This document shows positions 1-11,078 of a DNA stretch of 64,000 nucleotides, one piece after another (position 1 is the stretch's first letter; each line of letters opens with the position of its first letter). Below the pieces are notes generated by a model. It did not search any database, was not told the DNA's origin, and saw nothing but the letters and a program-made list of their open reading frames with translations. The position numbers were made by a program, and so were the translations under genes. Source of the stretch: Drosophila persimilis (Eukaryota > Arthropoda > Insecta > Diptera > Drosophilidae); assembly GCF_003286085.1 (NCBI RefSeq), contig NW_020825332.1, positions 677,001-741,000 of the forward strand, given 5' to 3'.

Positions 1-168
1 CATCAAACACAGCCCCTGGCGGAAGTCAATAACACATGTGGAACCCTAGTTCGTAAGCTCCTATAAGTTCCCCCCCCATTCACTATACGAGTATCTTGTG
101 CATCTGTGTATTAACTAGCTGTCTCTCTATCGAACTTTCTCATGGAACTCCTTTTGGGACTAGTTGTA
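1..168. other. unique left flank of the duplication
   Basis: This is single-copy sequence left of the duplicated block. It has a short C-run near position 70 and no convincing reading frame, RNA gene or splice signal. I see nothing else in it. Confidence 0.6.
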
Positions 169-174
169 GATCTC

Positions 175-1015
175 AACAGACTAGGTATTGTTCTAGAGAT
201 GGATTTGGACTACATTGTGTGTGTGTGTTTGTATGTATGTATGCACGAATAGTAACGTTCTCAAAATATGTATCCATAAGTGAATTTTTTTTGCTAGCAA
301 GTAGGAAGAAGTGCCCATCGTTTCCATAAGCCACCATTATCCAGTAAGTGCCATTGTGGCGCAAACAGGGATCTCTGATATTTAATCGAACCTTAAACCC
401 TAAAACGTACACCTAAATTATTGTAGATAACGATTTAAGCATTGCTAATCCAATTTTATATCATTTCCAAGACTGGGCTTCCCTACTGAAGTCAATTTAT
501 TGTTTAAGATGCGATATAGATGATAGATAGATATCTAAAAACTCAGGTTGAGACTGCAACTGACATTTATTCTGCTGTCAGCATATTCCGATAAGTTCTC
601 CTCATGCCAGAGCTTTTCCAGCAATTGAAATATACCTATGTACATACAGAAAATGTTGAACAAAATATTAGATACAATTCTGTTGGAAAAGCTTGTCCGA
701 ATATGTTTCGATCTTCAGCTTTGAACTTCCACACGCAGCCAAACCTTGTAACTTATCTTAAACTCAACTACAACTACCTTAATAACTCTAGTTAATTAGT
801 TAACTCTGTGTTTAAGCTCTGTACATACCTATAGGACAAGTCGGAGGAACTTGCTTAAGCCTGTATATACGACGATGATAATCGATGGTGATCTAGAACT
901 AATTTGTATATAACTAGATGTTTCTATGTTCCCCACGAGAGCAGTGTGAAAAAGCTAATCAAATCAAACGACAGCATAATAAAAGTCCAGAAAACGGATA
1001 CACTTTTCGTAATTA
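175..1015. other. 3' flank of Hn copy 1, no gene recognised
   Basis: AT-rich non-coding sequence downstream of Hn copy 1. Short frames here (for example 604-795) have no recognisable protein features and are repeated in copy 2. An AATAAA on the plus strand at 978-983 could end a transcript entering from the left, but no gene to the left is visible. Confidence 0.5.
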
Positions 1016-1021
1016 TTTATT
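1016..1021 (-). terminator. poly(A) signal of Hn copy 1
   Basis: AATAAA on the minus strand, about 92 bases beyond the Hn stop codon. The equivalent site in copy 2 is at 7367-7372. Confidence 0.6.
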
Positions 1022-1112
1022 TAGCATATACAAATATACATAAAAATCCCAAAGATCTATAGATAGAGAGAGTATAGTATAGTAGAGTATATAGTATAAA
1101 ATAGAATGGAAT

Positions 1113-3502
1113 TCAGACACGTAGCTTGACAATGGCATTCTGAAGAATCTGGAACTCGGAGTTGATGTTGTTCATCAGATTCGATATCTGCGGCTTCGAG
1201 TCGAGCACTTCGACACTCTGCGTGTAGGCATTGTAGCGGACACCGAACGGACGTGGAATCGAGTTGGCAAATTTACTAAAAAAGAAAGTGTAAGCCAAAA
1301 CAAAAGAACAAAAAAGGCGGATCGACTTACATAGTCTTTTCCTTGGCACTCTCGAAACTGTCGGCCACATAGTAGAGGGGCTGGAACTGTGTGATCGGAT
1401 ACTTGGTAATACCAGTCACCTCTGGCTCAAAGTCCTTCAGCATGGGCTTCTCCGTCAGGCAGTACTCCAGCTCGCCGTAGGAGGAGAGCAGAGCAGCACC
1501 AAAGGCCTTCAGCTCACCCTCCTGACGGCACAGGCCATACTCCACAGTAAACCAAAAGATCTAATAGTTACAAACGATGATTTAATGGAGATTGGGAATT
1601 GGGGAGGCAAGTAGAGAGTGTAGCCTACCGTTGAGAGCTTCTCAATGTAATCATCTGGTGCTCCGAGGGAAGCCAAGCCAATCTCCTGACTGAACTGGGC
1701 AAAAGCAGGATCGGCAAAGAGGGGAACGTGGCCCAGCAGTTCGTGGCAGACATCGGGCTCTGGGGTGTACATGGGCTTGCTGGGATGCCGAATGTACTGA
1801 GTGGAGTGGAAGACGCGGAAGGCCAGGCCGGCGAGGAAATCGCGGGAGCTGAGCAGCCCTGCCACAGGGCGAAGGGTGAAGCCAGTACAGTCTGGGAATA
1901 GAGAGCCAAAAAATTGTAGAAGCTTCCTCTCTGCAGTGTGTATGAAAACGCACCCCTCAAAAAGTTGGAGACATCCTCCAGCTGTGGGATATTGTCCTCC
2001 CTGAAGCCACAATTGTCCACCAGCAGGGGAAAGACATGATTGTACTCGCGACAGGCGTGGGTCTTGTAGAGCTTCGAGAGATTGCGGAAGATAATGCCCC
2101 AGGTCTCGATCTCCTCCTTGGAATACTCTACATGGGGTAGAGTCTCGCCATGCTTGTAGTTGTAGGCAATGTCCGCGAAGTACTTGCGGCGCTTGCGGTA
2201 CTCCGGGTCGGTGAATCCGGGATGATCGGAGTCCAGTTCGGCGCCATAGCTGAGGATCTGATTGGCAAAGCGATCCAGATCGCGTATACGCCTTGGGAAC
2301 CAAGGCACTGCCGTGGCATTGTCCTTGTAGTCACGCGAAATGATATTGAAATAGCTGCACTGGCCCTTCACATCCTCAATAGCCCTGCCCAGGGCCCCGG
2401 ACTTGCCGTCGCACTCCACGAAGAACTCATAGCCAGGGACACGAAGCGAGGACCGGGACTCAATGTGCACCAGATTGATGTCGTGCTTCTTGAAGATGGC
2501 CAAGATATTGGCCAGGGCACCACTGGACAAAGACGAGTCCTTCGGCGAGAACAGCAGACAGGTATTCCTGGCCTCCTGAATATCCACACCCTCGGCAATA
2601 TACGCCGAATCCTCAATGCGCGTTGGCTGATGGAGAGTGGAAAGATTTTCATTAGCTTTTCATTATTTCGTTATCGCTTGGAAAAACAATCCCTCCCATT
2701 GATTGACACAGAATGTGACCCAGACTGATGCAACAATCTGGGAAACACCCTCATTCCTACTCATCCCTCATGACCATCAGCGTATGATCAATACCCCACT
2801 ATTGTGAGCCGATACAATCAATTGCTCAGAGCGAGGATCGAATTTCAAAGGTTAGCCAGGTCCGAAATCAAGGCGAGTTATTCAACCGCAGCCCCACGAG
2901 CTTCCACAGACTGCTGCATCATTGAAATTAGTTAGTAGGTGTATCTATGTACTATTTCTCGAGTCTCGAAGGCTTAGGTCTGACCGCAATGGCATTCAGA
3001 GCATATGGATAGCCATGGGTTTCGCCTAGAACTTGATGAGGCACGGAGAAGATTGTTATGGAGGTTCTGATACCACAAGATACGAGAACGCTTAGATCTA
3101 GTTTCTTATAAATATTCCACTTTGGTAGATCTTGTTTTGATGCAAAAACTCCAGAAAAAAAGTCACACTCAATAGGCTGTTCTATAAATATTCCTTTGTC
3201 TGGCAATCTGTAGTGTTAACCCAATTTGGTGGAAGCTCGAGTTGATTATAGATCCGCTTTCTTGCCTCAAAATAAACTTTGTTTTCACTGGCTGTATTAT
3301 TCCAGCTTCCAGTACTTCTTATATTTTGTGGTTCCACTCAAGGTTAGCAAAAGTTCAAATCGGGTACAAAAAAATATATACTTGTTATTGCTATTATTAT
3401 TATTATTGTTATTCTGCGGTTCACTTTCTACATATATTCATGTACATGTACGTATGATGTACAGGAACGAACCTTATCAAAGGAGACCTGACGCTGGTAC
3501 AT
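1113..3502 (-). CDS. Hn: Henna copy 1: phenylalanine hydroxylase
   Basis: Coding exons on the minus strand are 3502-3473, 2626-1954, 1891-1629, 1560-1331 and 1275-1113. They join in frame to 452 residues, the length I know for Drosophila Henna. The enzyme uses tetrahydrobiopterin, iron and oxygen to turn phenylalanine into tyrosine, and fly Henna is also credited with tryptophan hydroxylation. Residues about 30-110 form the ACT-like regulatory domain; the rest is the catalytic domain. Iron ligands are visible as HELLGH (His284, His289) and Glu329 in WFTVEYG. Exon 1 encodes only ten residues ([10 protein letters not shown]) and is followed by an 846-base intron. Against copy 2 the coding sequence has two silent changes and one replacement: Ala345 here, Gly in copy 2, at the position of human PAH Gly346. 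There is no stop or frameshift, so it should be expressible. Confidence 0.96.
3291..3306 (+). other. site of a micro-inversion between the two copies
   Basis: Within Hn intron 1. Copy 1 has TATTATTC (3295-3302) flanked by the inverted 4-mers GCTG and CAGC. Copy 2 has the exact reverse complement, GAATAATA (9645-9652), after the same GCTG. Just to the right, seven bases of copy 1 are replaced by one base in copy 2. Confidence 0.9.
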
Positions 3503-3593
3503 TTTGAAACGATTCTTCTCTTTTGTCTTCGCTGCGAGATGGGGAACAACAACCGAACAAACTGGCGAACGCACCGCTCAGCACACGATTTAA

Positions 3594-3631
3594 AACTGAT
3601 TTAATTTCTCAGTTAATCATGCGCTTAAATA
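3594..3631 (-). promoter_or_regulatory. candidate core promoter of Hn copy 1
   Basis: On the minus strand a TATTTAAG box (3631-3624) lies about 34 bases upstream of an initiator-like TCAGTT (3599-3594). That would give a 5' leader of about 95 bases before the ATG at 3502. The spacing is slightly long, so the assignment is tentative. The same pair occurs in copy 2. Confidence 0.45.
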
Positions 3632-4734
3632 GACTTTTTTTGCTAGACCCCAAGCCGCACGGGTTCCATAGATAATCTCAATCTCGTGGAGAAGTGAGAC
3701 GAAAACGAAAACCGAGTGGAAACCAGTCAATAATAATGCGATCAATCGGGCGAGTGAACGGGCGATCTTGGAATAGCATCCACATGCGGTCCAATCGCAG
3801 TACTAACTCTGCTTTATGGCTATGGCTATGGCTGTGGCTGTGGGGTTATCAGTTCCTGCGATAGATAGGCCTAACATCGTCTAACATCGCATGCCCCTGC
3901 TAAGGGTCGCGCTGGCTTTCTGCCTACAGTTCGAGTATGCTACATATATATATGTGTGTATATAAATACTCCCAATCCGATTTGATCGCTCTGCTGGGGT
4001 CCATGTTATTTTCAAGACATTATTATTATTTCGGCTAGTTTCTATTTTTTGTTTTCGCAAAACGAATGAAAATAAAACTGAAAACTGAATAATCTTAAAT
4101 GGTTTCATAATGTGACATGCCGACAGGTTCTAACCAAACGAGTTCAACGGCATTTCTGGGCAATTATTTTGTAGTGAATAATAAATTAGAAGTAGCTGTG
4201 GATGTGGATGTCGATGTGTATGTGAAGGTGGAGGTGGGGGCCTGGCACGCGCTATATTTGCTGTTCTACAAATACATTTCATAAATATCGAGTCCACTCA
4301 CCTGATTTCAGAAAGGAATAACAATCATTCTGGCTTGTGGAACCCATTTATAATAGCTTGTGGATCAGATAGTCCCATTGTATGTGATATTTTGGGGGAA
4401 ACAAAAGTTGAGAGTTCATTTCAGTTGGGGAATGCCATACAGACCACAGACTTCAGATTAAACCCCAATCAAAAGATGATGCAATATTTTAAAGAGTTTA
4501 CAAGACCCAAAAAATAACCCATTTAATTTTCCGCTTATCTGCAAGAACTGTAACAACAATACCAATAATAATGAATAAAAGATCGCCTAAAAAATACATT
4601 TAAAGTATTTATTTATTTAAATTAGGCATTAAAAAAAAAGATATAAAAAGTATTTGCATAAATGGCGCCTCCAATAGTATTCTACTCGTTCAATTGCTCA
4701 ACGAGTAGATAGCTTATACCCCAAGTACTGGGCT
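3632..4734. other. Hn upstream region / frac fragment 3' flank
   Basis: This 1.1 kb non-coding stretch lies between Hn copy 1 and the frac fragment. It contains short TGGCTA and TGGCTG repeats near 3820-3840 and an AT-rich stretch near 4550-4640. It is duplicated at 9976-11078. It presumably holds Hn control elements; none is identifiable by eye beyond the core promoter. Confidence 0.5.
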
Positions 4735-6511
4735 CTAGAAATTCGCATTGTACCTATGCCAGAGCGAGGTGAGGGTGCCGCGTTTCAGATGCGTCTGGGG
4801 ACTCGATTGCGGGCGCACGTTCTTCAGAGTACAGCCCACGGGCAGGTTGACCTACAAAATACACAAGCGAGATGCATTCGAATGAGATACAGATGGAAAC
4901 CTTCGCTGGTGCGCTCCTATTACTGGCTTTGGCGTTGACTTTGGCTTTGGCCCACTTACGGATTGGTGGGCCGTCACTCGGACGGGCTCTTTGTCGGGAC
5001 AGACCACATAGGACTCATGGCCATCGAACAGACTGCCGCTGGCGGCAGGCTTCTCCCTTAGTTGTGCTGGCGCTGAACTAAGGGACAGGGACTCGGACTC
5101 GGATTCGGGATAGGCAATCTCTGGTTGTGCAGGTGCAGGTGTGGGCTTGGCAGCTGAAAGAACGAGATGCTATATATTGAAATTTCTAAAAAGAAAACAG
5201 GAGATCTCTTACCCTTGACATGAATGTGGAAACTGCAGCTGAGGGTCACACCGTCAGTGGTGGTTGCCTCGTATTTGATGGCATGATCGCCCAGCCTAAA
5301 CAAAGCACCCGGGAACTGAAAAGAAATCAATCGTATCATAGTCTATAGTATGTTTCGATTCGAATACTTACATGAGACTTGAAGATCTTCAATAATTTGC
5401 CTTCGAAGCGGGGCTCTTCCCAGACAACCGAACGCAGATTCTGATTCTCCTTCAGATGAACCTCAATCGAGGGTGGGCAATAGTTGGATGTATCTGAGCC
5501 CAGGTCCACCCTGAAGCTCTCACTGCGCTCGGGAGCGACACCAATGAGATTCTTTGACGTTTGAACAGAGTCTAGTCTTGGGAAGGATGCGGGGCTAGAC
5601 GGGGTCGATGGTTCAGGAAGTGCAGATAGTCTGGCAAATTGAGCGGGCCTGGAAAATGTTGGAAATGGAGCTGGTTGGCGGACTGTACTCCGTGTGGGAA
5701 ATGTGGGAAACGGTACGGGGGCAGGGGCTGAAGACCGGGAGGAAAATGTGGGAAATGCAACAGGTCTGGAGAACCCTGAATGACTCTGAACTGGAGCGGA
5801 GGAAAAGGTGAATAAATTGGACTCTGTCGTTGGCGCCGCCTTGATGGTGATGATCGTTTGACAGGCGGCACTCTGCCTCGTCTGTGGGTCCTGAGCGCGG
5901 AACCCAATCTTGTGGACGCCAGCCGGAAGGTGAGCCTCCAGCTGCTTGGCCCAGGCGGGAAAAACAGCCACATTTCGGTAGTCCAGATTTGTCTCGGGCC
6001 TCTGCAGAGTCACATGAGCCTTGACCTCACCGCGATGCAGAAGGATGACCACATTCTCGGGACATTTGATGTAGGGCCGAGCTCTTGTGGCTGTCTGCTG
6101 TACGGGCGGTATATTCTGCAGAGACTGCGATCGGATCCAGGGCAGTCGATTGTTGAAGAAGCTGCTGCCGAACGGCTGACAGTTGAGATCAGATCCAAAG
6201 GACCAGCCCTGCAGGGCCATGCAGGAGGCCAGCAAAGGTCCAGTAGGCACAAAGCCAGCATTGCACCGCAGGTGGCAGATGGCCCCAAAGCTGGAAGGAC
6301 CCTGTGTACAGCTTGCAGGAGAGATGACACCATTGCGGGCCTGTTTCAGGGCAGGACATATCGATTGGGTCTGCACACGACGCTGGACAAGAGCTAAAAC
6401 GAAGTCAAGTTATCACAGATCGGTTCGTTGGGTGATTGGATCCTCTGTCTGATACTTACGCACGCACTTGTTCTCCTGACCCTCCCAAACACCAGCGGAT
6501 CCGCAACTCCT
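4735..6511 (-). pseudogene. frac: 5'-truncated copy of frac (exons 5 partial to 9)
   Basis: This contains frac exons 6 to 9 at 6393-5372, 5315-5213, 5153-4960 and 4851-4735, plus the last 52 bases of exon 5 (6511-6460). All splice sites and frames match the intact gene, and I saw only one silent difference. It lacks the frac promoter, signal peptide, first two CCP domains and all EGF repeats. It keeps the second C-terminal CCP module, both HYR-like modules and the C-terminus. Upstream of the truncation is the 3' flank of Hn copy 2, so transcription would need read-through from Hn copy 2 or a new start. It is broken by truncation only, consistent with a very recent origin. Confidence 0.9.
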
Positions 6512-6517
6512 GATCTC

Positions 6518-7366
6518 AACAGACTAGGTATTGTTCTAGAGATGGATTTGGACTACATTGTGTGTGTGTGTTTGTATGTATGTGTGCACGAATAGTAACG
6601 TTCTCAAAATATGTATCCATAAGTGAATTTTTTTTGCTAGCAAGTAGGAAGAAGTGCCCATCGTTTCCATAAGCCACCATTATCCAGTAAGTGCCATTGT
6701 GGCGCAAACAGGGATCTCTGATATTTAATCGAACCTTAAACCCTAAAACGTACACCTAAATTAGATATTAGATGTAGATAACGATTTAAGCATTGCTAAT
6801 CCAATTTTATATCATTTCCAAGACTGGGCTTCCCTACTGAAGTCAATTTATTGTTTAAGATGCGATATAGATGATAGATAGATATCTAAAAACTCAGGTT
6901 GAGACTGCAACTGACATTTATTCTGCTGTGAGCATATTCCGATAAGTTCTCCTCATGCCAGAGCTTTTCCAGCAATTGAAATATACCTATGTACATACAG
7001 AAAATGTTGAACAAAATATTAGATACAATTCTGTTGGAAAAGCTTGTCCGAATATGTTTCGATCTTCAGCTTTGAACTTCCACACGCAGCCAAACCTTGT
7101 AACTTATCTTAAACTCAACTACAACTACCTTAATAACTCTAGTTAATTAGTTAACTCTGTGTTTAAGCTCTGTACATACCTATAGGACAAGTCGGAGGAA
7201 CTTGCTTAAGCCTGTATATACGACGATGATAATCGATGGTGATCTAGAACTAATTTGTATATAACTAGATGTTTCTATGTTCCCCACGAGAGCAGTGTGA
7301 AAAAGCTAATCAAATCAAACGACAGCATAATAAAAGTCCAGAAAACGGATACACTTTTCGTAATTA
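6518..7366. other. 3' flank of Hn copy 2, now abutting the frac fragment
   Basis: This is the second copy of the non-coding sequence at 175-1015. It differs by an 8-bp insertion near 6765 and single-base changes. No gene is recognised. After the duplication it became the 5' neighbour of the truncated frac fragment. Confidence 0.6.
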
Positions 7367-7372
7367 TTTATT
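7367..7372 (-). terminator. poly(A) signal of Hn copy 2
   Basis: AATAAA on the minus strand, the duplicate of 1016-1021, about 92 bases past the Hn copy 2 stop codon. Confidence 0.6.
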
Positions 7373-7463
7373 TAGCATATACAAATATACATAAAAATCC
7401 TAAAAATCTATAGATAGAGAGAGTATAGTATAGTAGAGTATATAGTATAAAATAGAATGGAAT

Positions 7464-9846
7464 TCAGACACGTAGCTTGACAATGGCATTCTGAAGAATC
7501 TGGAACTCGGAGTTGATGTTGTTCATCAGATTCGATATCTGCGGCTTCGAGTCGAGCACTTCGACACTCTGCGTGTAGGCATTGTAGCGGACACCGAACG
7601 GACGTGGAATCGAGTTGGCAAATTTACTAAAAAAGAAAGTGTAAGCCAAAACAAAAGAACAAAAAAGGCGGATCGACTTACATAGTCTTTTCCTTGGCAC
7701 TCTCGAAACTGTCGGCCACATAGTAGAGGGGCTGGAACTGTGTGATCGGATACTTGGTAATACCAGTCACCTCTGGCTCAAAGTCCTTCAGCATGGGCTT
7801 CTCCGTCAGGCAGTACTCCAGCTCGCCGTAGGAGGAGAGCAGACCAGCACCAAAGGCCTTCAGCTCACCCTCCTGACGGCACAGGCCATACTCCACAGTA
7901 AACCAAAAGATCTAATAGTTACAAACGATGATTTAATGGAGATTGGGAATTGGGGAGGCAAGTAGAGAGTGTAGCCTACCGTTGAGAGCTTCTCAATGTA
8001 ATCATCTGGTGCTCCGAGGGAAGCCAAGCCAATCTCCTGACTGAACTGGGCAAAAGCAGGATCGGCAAAGAGGGGAACGTGGCCCAGCAGTTCGTGGCAG
8101 ACATCGGGCTCTGGGGTGTACATGGGCTTGCTGGGATGCCGAATGTACTGAGTGGAGTGGAAGACGCGGAAGGCCAGGCCGGCGAGGAAATCGCGGGAGC
8201 TGAGCAGCCCAGCCACAGGGCGAAGGGTGAAGCCAGTACAGTCTGGGGAAATAGAGCAACAAATTGTAGAAGCTTCCTCTATGCAGTGTGTATTAAAACG
8301 CACCCCTCAAAAAGTTGGAGACATCCTCCAGCTGTGGGATATTGTCCTCCCTGAAGCCACAATTGTCCACCAGCAGGGGAAAGACATGATTGTACTCGCG
8401 ACAGGCGTGGGTCTTGTAGAGCTTCGAGAGATTGCGGAAGATAATGCCCCAGGTCTCGATCTCCTCCTTGGAATACTCTACATGGGGCAGAGTCTCGCCA
8501 TGCTTGTAGTTGTAGGCAATGTCCGCGAAGTACTTGCGGCGCTTGCGGTACTCCGGGTCGGTGAATCCGGGATGATCGGAGTCCAGTTCGGCGCCATAGC
8601 TGAGGATCTGATTGGCAAAGCGATCCAGATCGCGTATACGCCTTGGGAACCAAGGCACTGCCGTGGCATTGTCCTTGTAGTCACGCGAAATGATATTGAA
8701 ATAGCTGCACTGGCCCTTCACATCCTCAATAGCCCTGCCCAGGGCCCCGGACTTGCCGTCGCACTCCACGAAGAACTCATAGCCAGGGACACGAAGCGAG
8801 GACCGGGACTCAATGTGCACCAGATTGATGTCGTGCTTCTTGAAGATGGCCAAGATATTGGCCAGGGCACCACTGGACAAAGACGAGTCCTTCGGCGAGA
8901 ACAGCAGACAGGTATTCCTGGCCTCCTGAATATCCACACCCTCGGCAATATACGCCGAATCCTCAATGCGCGTTGGCTGATGGAGAGTGGAAAGATTTTC
9001 ATTAGCTTTTCATTATTTCGTTATCGCTTGGAAAAACAATCCCTCCCATTGATTGACACAGAATGTGACCCAGACTGATGCAACAATCTGGGAAACACCC
9101 TCATTCCTACTCATCCCTCATGACCATCAGCGGATGATCAATACCCCACTATTGTAAGCCGATACAATCAATTGCTCAGAACGAGGATCGAATTTCAAAG
9201 GTTAGCCAGGTCCGAAATCAAGGCGAGTTATTCAACCGCAGCCCCACGAGCTTCCACAGACTGCTGCATCATTGAAATTAGTTAGTAGGTGTATCTATGT
9301 ACTATTTCTCGAGTCTCGAAGGCTTAGGTCTGACCGCAATGGCATTCAGAGCATATGGATAGCCATGGGTTTCGCCTAGAACTTGATGAGGCACGGAGAA
9401 GATTGTTATGGAGGTTCTGATACCACAAGATACGAGAACGCTTAGATCTAGTTTCTTATAAATATTCCACTTTGGTAGATCTTGTTTTGATGCAAAAACT
9501 CCAGAAAAAAAGTCACACTCAATAGGCTGTTCTATAAATATTCCTTTGTCTGGCAATCTGTAGTGTTAACCCAATTTGGTGGAAGCTCGAGTTGATTATA
9601 GATCCGCTTTCTTGCCTCAAAATAAACTTTGTTTTCACTGGCTGGAATAATACGAGTACTTCTTATATTTTGTGGTTCCACTCAAGGTTAGCAAAAGTTC
9701 AAGTCGGGTACAAAAAAATATATACTTGTTATTGCTATTATTATTATTATTGTTATTCTGCGGTTCACTTTCTACATATATTCATGTACATGTACGTATG
9801 ATGTACAGGAACGAACCTTATCAAAGGAGACCTGACGCTGGTACAT
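7464..9846 (-). CDS. Hn: Henna copy 2: phenylalanine hydroxylase
   Basis: Coding exons on the minus strand are 9846-9817, 8976-8304, 8242-7980, 7911-7682 and 7626-7464, giving 452 residues. The domain layout is as in copy 1: an N-terminal ACT-like domain, then the catalytic domain with HELLGH (His284, His289) and Glu329 binding iron. This copy keeps Gly345, the residue usual in the family, so copy 2 looks like the conservative version. Intron 2 differs from copy 1 by several small changes but keeps its donor and acceptor. The gene has its own promoter sequence and about 1.2 kb of upstream DNA before the end of frac. Both Hn copies may be active; which is the original cannot be told from sequence alone. 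Confidence 0.97.
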
Positions 9847-9937
9847 TTTGAAACGATTCTTCTCTTTTGTCTTCGCTGCGAGATGGGGAACAACAACCGA
9901 ACAAACTGGCGAACGCACCGCTCAGCACACGATTTAA

Positions 9938-9975
9938 AACTGATTTAATTTCTCAGTTAATCATGCGCTTAAATA
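9938..9975 (-). promoter_or_regulatory. candidate core promoter of Hn copy 2
   Basis: Duplicate of the copy 1 promoter: TATTTAAG at 9975-9968 and TCAGTT at 9943-9938 on the minus strand. There are no base changes between the copies in this stretch. Confidence 0.45.
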
Positions 9976-11078
9976 GACTTTTTTTGCTAGACCCCAAGCC
10001 GCACGGGTTCCATAGATAATCTCAATCTCGTGGAGAAGTGAGACGAAAACGAAAACCGAGTGGAAACCAGTCAATAATAATGCGATCAATCGGGCGAGTG
10101 AACGGGCGATCTTGGAATAGCATCCACATGCGGTCCAATCGCAGTACTAACTCTGCTTTATGGCTATGGCTATGGCTGTGGCTGTGGGGTTATCAGTTCC
10201 TGCGATAGATAGGCCTAACATCGTCTAACATCGCATGCCCCTGCTAAGGGTCGCGCTGGCTTTCTGCCTACAGTTCGAGTATGCTACATATATATATGTG
10301 TGTATATAAATACTCCCAATCCGATTTGATCGCTCTGCTGGGGTCCATGTTATTTTCTAGACATTATTATTATTTCGGCTAGTTTCTATTTTTTGTTTTC
10401 GCAAAACGAATGAAAATAAAACTGAAAACTGAATAATCTTAAATGGTTTCATAATGTGACATGCCGACAGGTTCTAACCAAACGAGTTCAACGGCATTTC
10501 TGGGCAATTATTTTGTAGTGAATAATAAATTAGAAGTAGCTGTGGATGTGGATGTCGATGTGTATGTGAAGGTGGAGGTGGGGGCCTGGCACGCGCTATA
10601 TTTGCTGTTCTACAAATACATTTCATAAATATCGAGTCCACTCACCTGATTTCAGAAAGGAATAACAATCATTCTGGCTTGTGGAACCCATTTATAATAG
10701 CTTGTGGATCAGATAGTCCCATTGTATGTGATATTTTGGGGGAAACAAAAGTTGAGAGTTCATTTCAGTTGGGGAATGCCATACAGACCACAGACTTCAG
10801 ATTAAACCCCAATCAAAAGATGATGCAATATTTTAAAGAGTTTACAAGACCCAAAAAATAACCCATTTAATTTTCCGCTTATCTGCAAGAACTGTAACAA
10901 CAATACCAATAATAATGAATAAAAGATCGCCTAAAAAATACATTTAAAGTATTTATTTATTTAAATTAGGCATTAAAAAAAAAGATATAAAAAGTATTTG
11001 CATAAATGGCGCCTCCAATAGTATTCTACTCGTTCAATTGCTCAACGAGTAGATAGCTTATACCCCAAGTACTGGGCT
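9976..11078. other. intergenic region between Hn copy 2 and frac
   Basis: Second copy of 3632-4734. Non-coding, with TGGCTA/TGGCTG repeats near 10160 and AT-rich DNA near 10900-10990 that would contain the frac 3' UTR. No further feature is supported. Confidence 0.5.

Larger units (their letters stand above)
169..6511 (+). repeat. tandem duplication, copy 1 (6343 bp)
   Basis: This is the left unit of a direct tandem duplication. It matches 6512-12855 along its whole length, with about 20 substitutions or small indels noticed by eye. The offset between copies is 6343 at the start, then 6351 after an 8-bp indel near 415, 6350 after the Hn intron-2 changes, and 6344 after a change near 3300. 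The unit carries a complete Hn gene and the last five frac exons. Its right end stops inside frac exon 5. Confidence 0.97.

Noticed and set aside
604..795. 63-codon frame repeated at 6955-7146
   Set aside because: Conserved only because the region was just duplicated. AT-rich, with no protein features; more likely 3' flank.
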